Shown here one piece after another: positions 63,615-64,000 of a DNA stretch of 64,000 nt. The notes under the pieces are model-generated. The model ran no database searches and was not told the DNA's origin. It saw only the letters and a program-made list of their open reading frames with translations. A program made the translations under genes and the position numbers. The stretch covers positions 5,367,656 to 5,431,655 of the forward strand of contig JBJCIZ010000239.1 in the NCBI GenBank assembly GCA_051294375.1, in the 5' to 3' direction. Positions within the stretch are counted from its first letter, which is position 1. Each line of letters starts with the position of its first letter. The DNA comes from Paraspadella gotoi (taxonomy: Eukaryota > Chaetognatha).

Positions 63615-64000
63615 GCGCTACCATCAGGCGAATCTTCAACTTTGACCTTTGACCCCTCGGGATTCGCGGACTCTCGACGCTCCTACGACCCATCAAACTC
63701 GAATAACTCCCCTCTTCGCTCCAGCGACCATTCCATCGACGACCCTTTGACTGGTCGCTCCAACCTTTATTCAATCAGTCGCGGAAGGAAATTATGTTCG
63801 GACTTAGACTACGATCACTCTGCCAATCAATCTACCAATCACGGCTCCATCAATCACTCCTCAGACAATCACTCACCGGAAGAGGCGACTCGCCCATCGG
63901 TGAAGGACGAACGGAGTCCGAGAGGACGAGAGGAAAGAAAAGAAAGGGAGGAAAGAAAAGAAAGAGACGGAGGAAAGGGAGAATCGGGACAAGGAGAAGA
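63615..64000 (+). CDS. Internal exon of an unidentified protein gene, 5' end of exon seen, runs off the window
   Basis: A long pyrimidine tract ending CTCCGCCAG (63,614) is followed by a frame with no stop for 128 codons up to the window edge. It begins ALPSGESSTLTFDPSGFADS, continues Ser/Asn/Asp/Arg-rich (DDPLTGRSNLYSISRGRKL, then CSDLDYDHSANQST and several N-H-S groups), and ends in a Lys/Arg/Glu stretch written by AAAGAAAGG-type DNA. Composition fits a disordered, phosphorylatable linker; no catalytic or structural motif is visible. There is no methionine start, consistent with an internal exon. Phase 0 is inferred from the open frame. A broken near copy lies at 54,853. Confidence 0.65.

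Overview
The window is animal-type eukaryotic DNA, most likely from an invertebrate. It has no operons, no prokaryotic genes and no long open frame, and it shows splice-site-like signals, very abundant (TC)n/(GA)n microsatellites, dispersed short repeats and telomere-like TAACCC motifs. I cannot name the species. No tRNA, rRNA, CRISPR array, transposase or reverse transcriptase could be supported. Most open frames in the window are translations of simple repeats (SLSLSL, RERERE, DDDD) and are not genes.

Layout. 1-5 kb: simple repeats, polypyrimidine tracts, one small minisatellite and a possible exon fragment beside a gap. 5.2-31.2 kb: a mosaic of duplicated blocks. Block A (5.2-12.0 kb) recurs at 21.2-28.6 kb, and part of it recurs inverted at 12.1-14.2 kb. 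Block B occurs three times (16.4, 19.5 and 28.6 kb). Block C occurs at 18.9 and 32.8 kb. Block E occurs at 14.7 and 37.2 kb. The copies differ mostly by one-base insertions and deletions, many in homopolymers, and several joins lie in TC tracts or beside 25-base N runs. This looks more like unpolished long-read gap filling and uncollapsed haplotypes than biological duplication, but reads are needed to decide.

31-64 kb: more ordinary repeat-rich DNA. It holds a family of short terminal-inverted-repeat elements (MITE-like, about 240-350 bp, with degenerate CCCTAA inside), a dispersed repeat of about 220 bp, an old inverted duplication with arms 10 kb apart, and several minisatellites, one with a higher-order 4 x 19-bp structure.

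Genes. The best-supported coding sequence is an internal exon that begins at 63,615 after a pyrimidine tract and AG and stays open for 128 codons to the window edge. It has no start codon of its own. A frame-broken near copy lies at 54,853. Weaker exon candidates are at 32,190-32,339 (50 codons, phase 0/0, high GC3), 52,294-52,730, 48,261-48,548, 41,300-41,719, 42,467-42,928 and 61,886-62,218. None can be assigned to a protein family by eye, and nothing shows that they belong to one gene.
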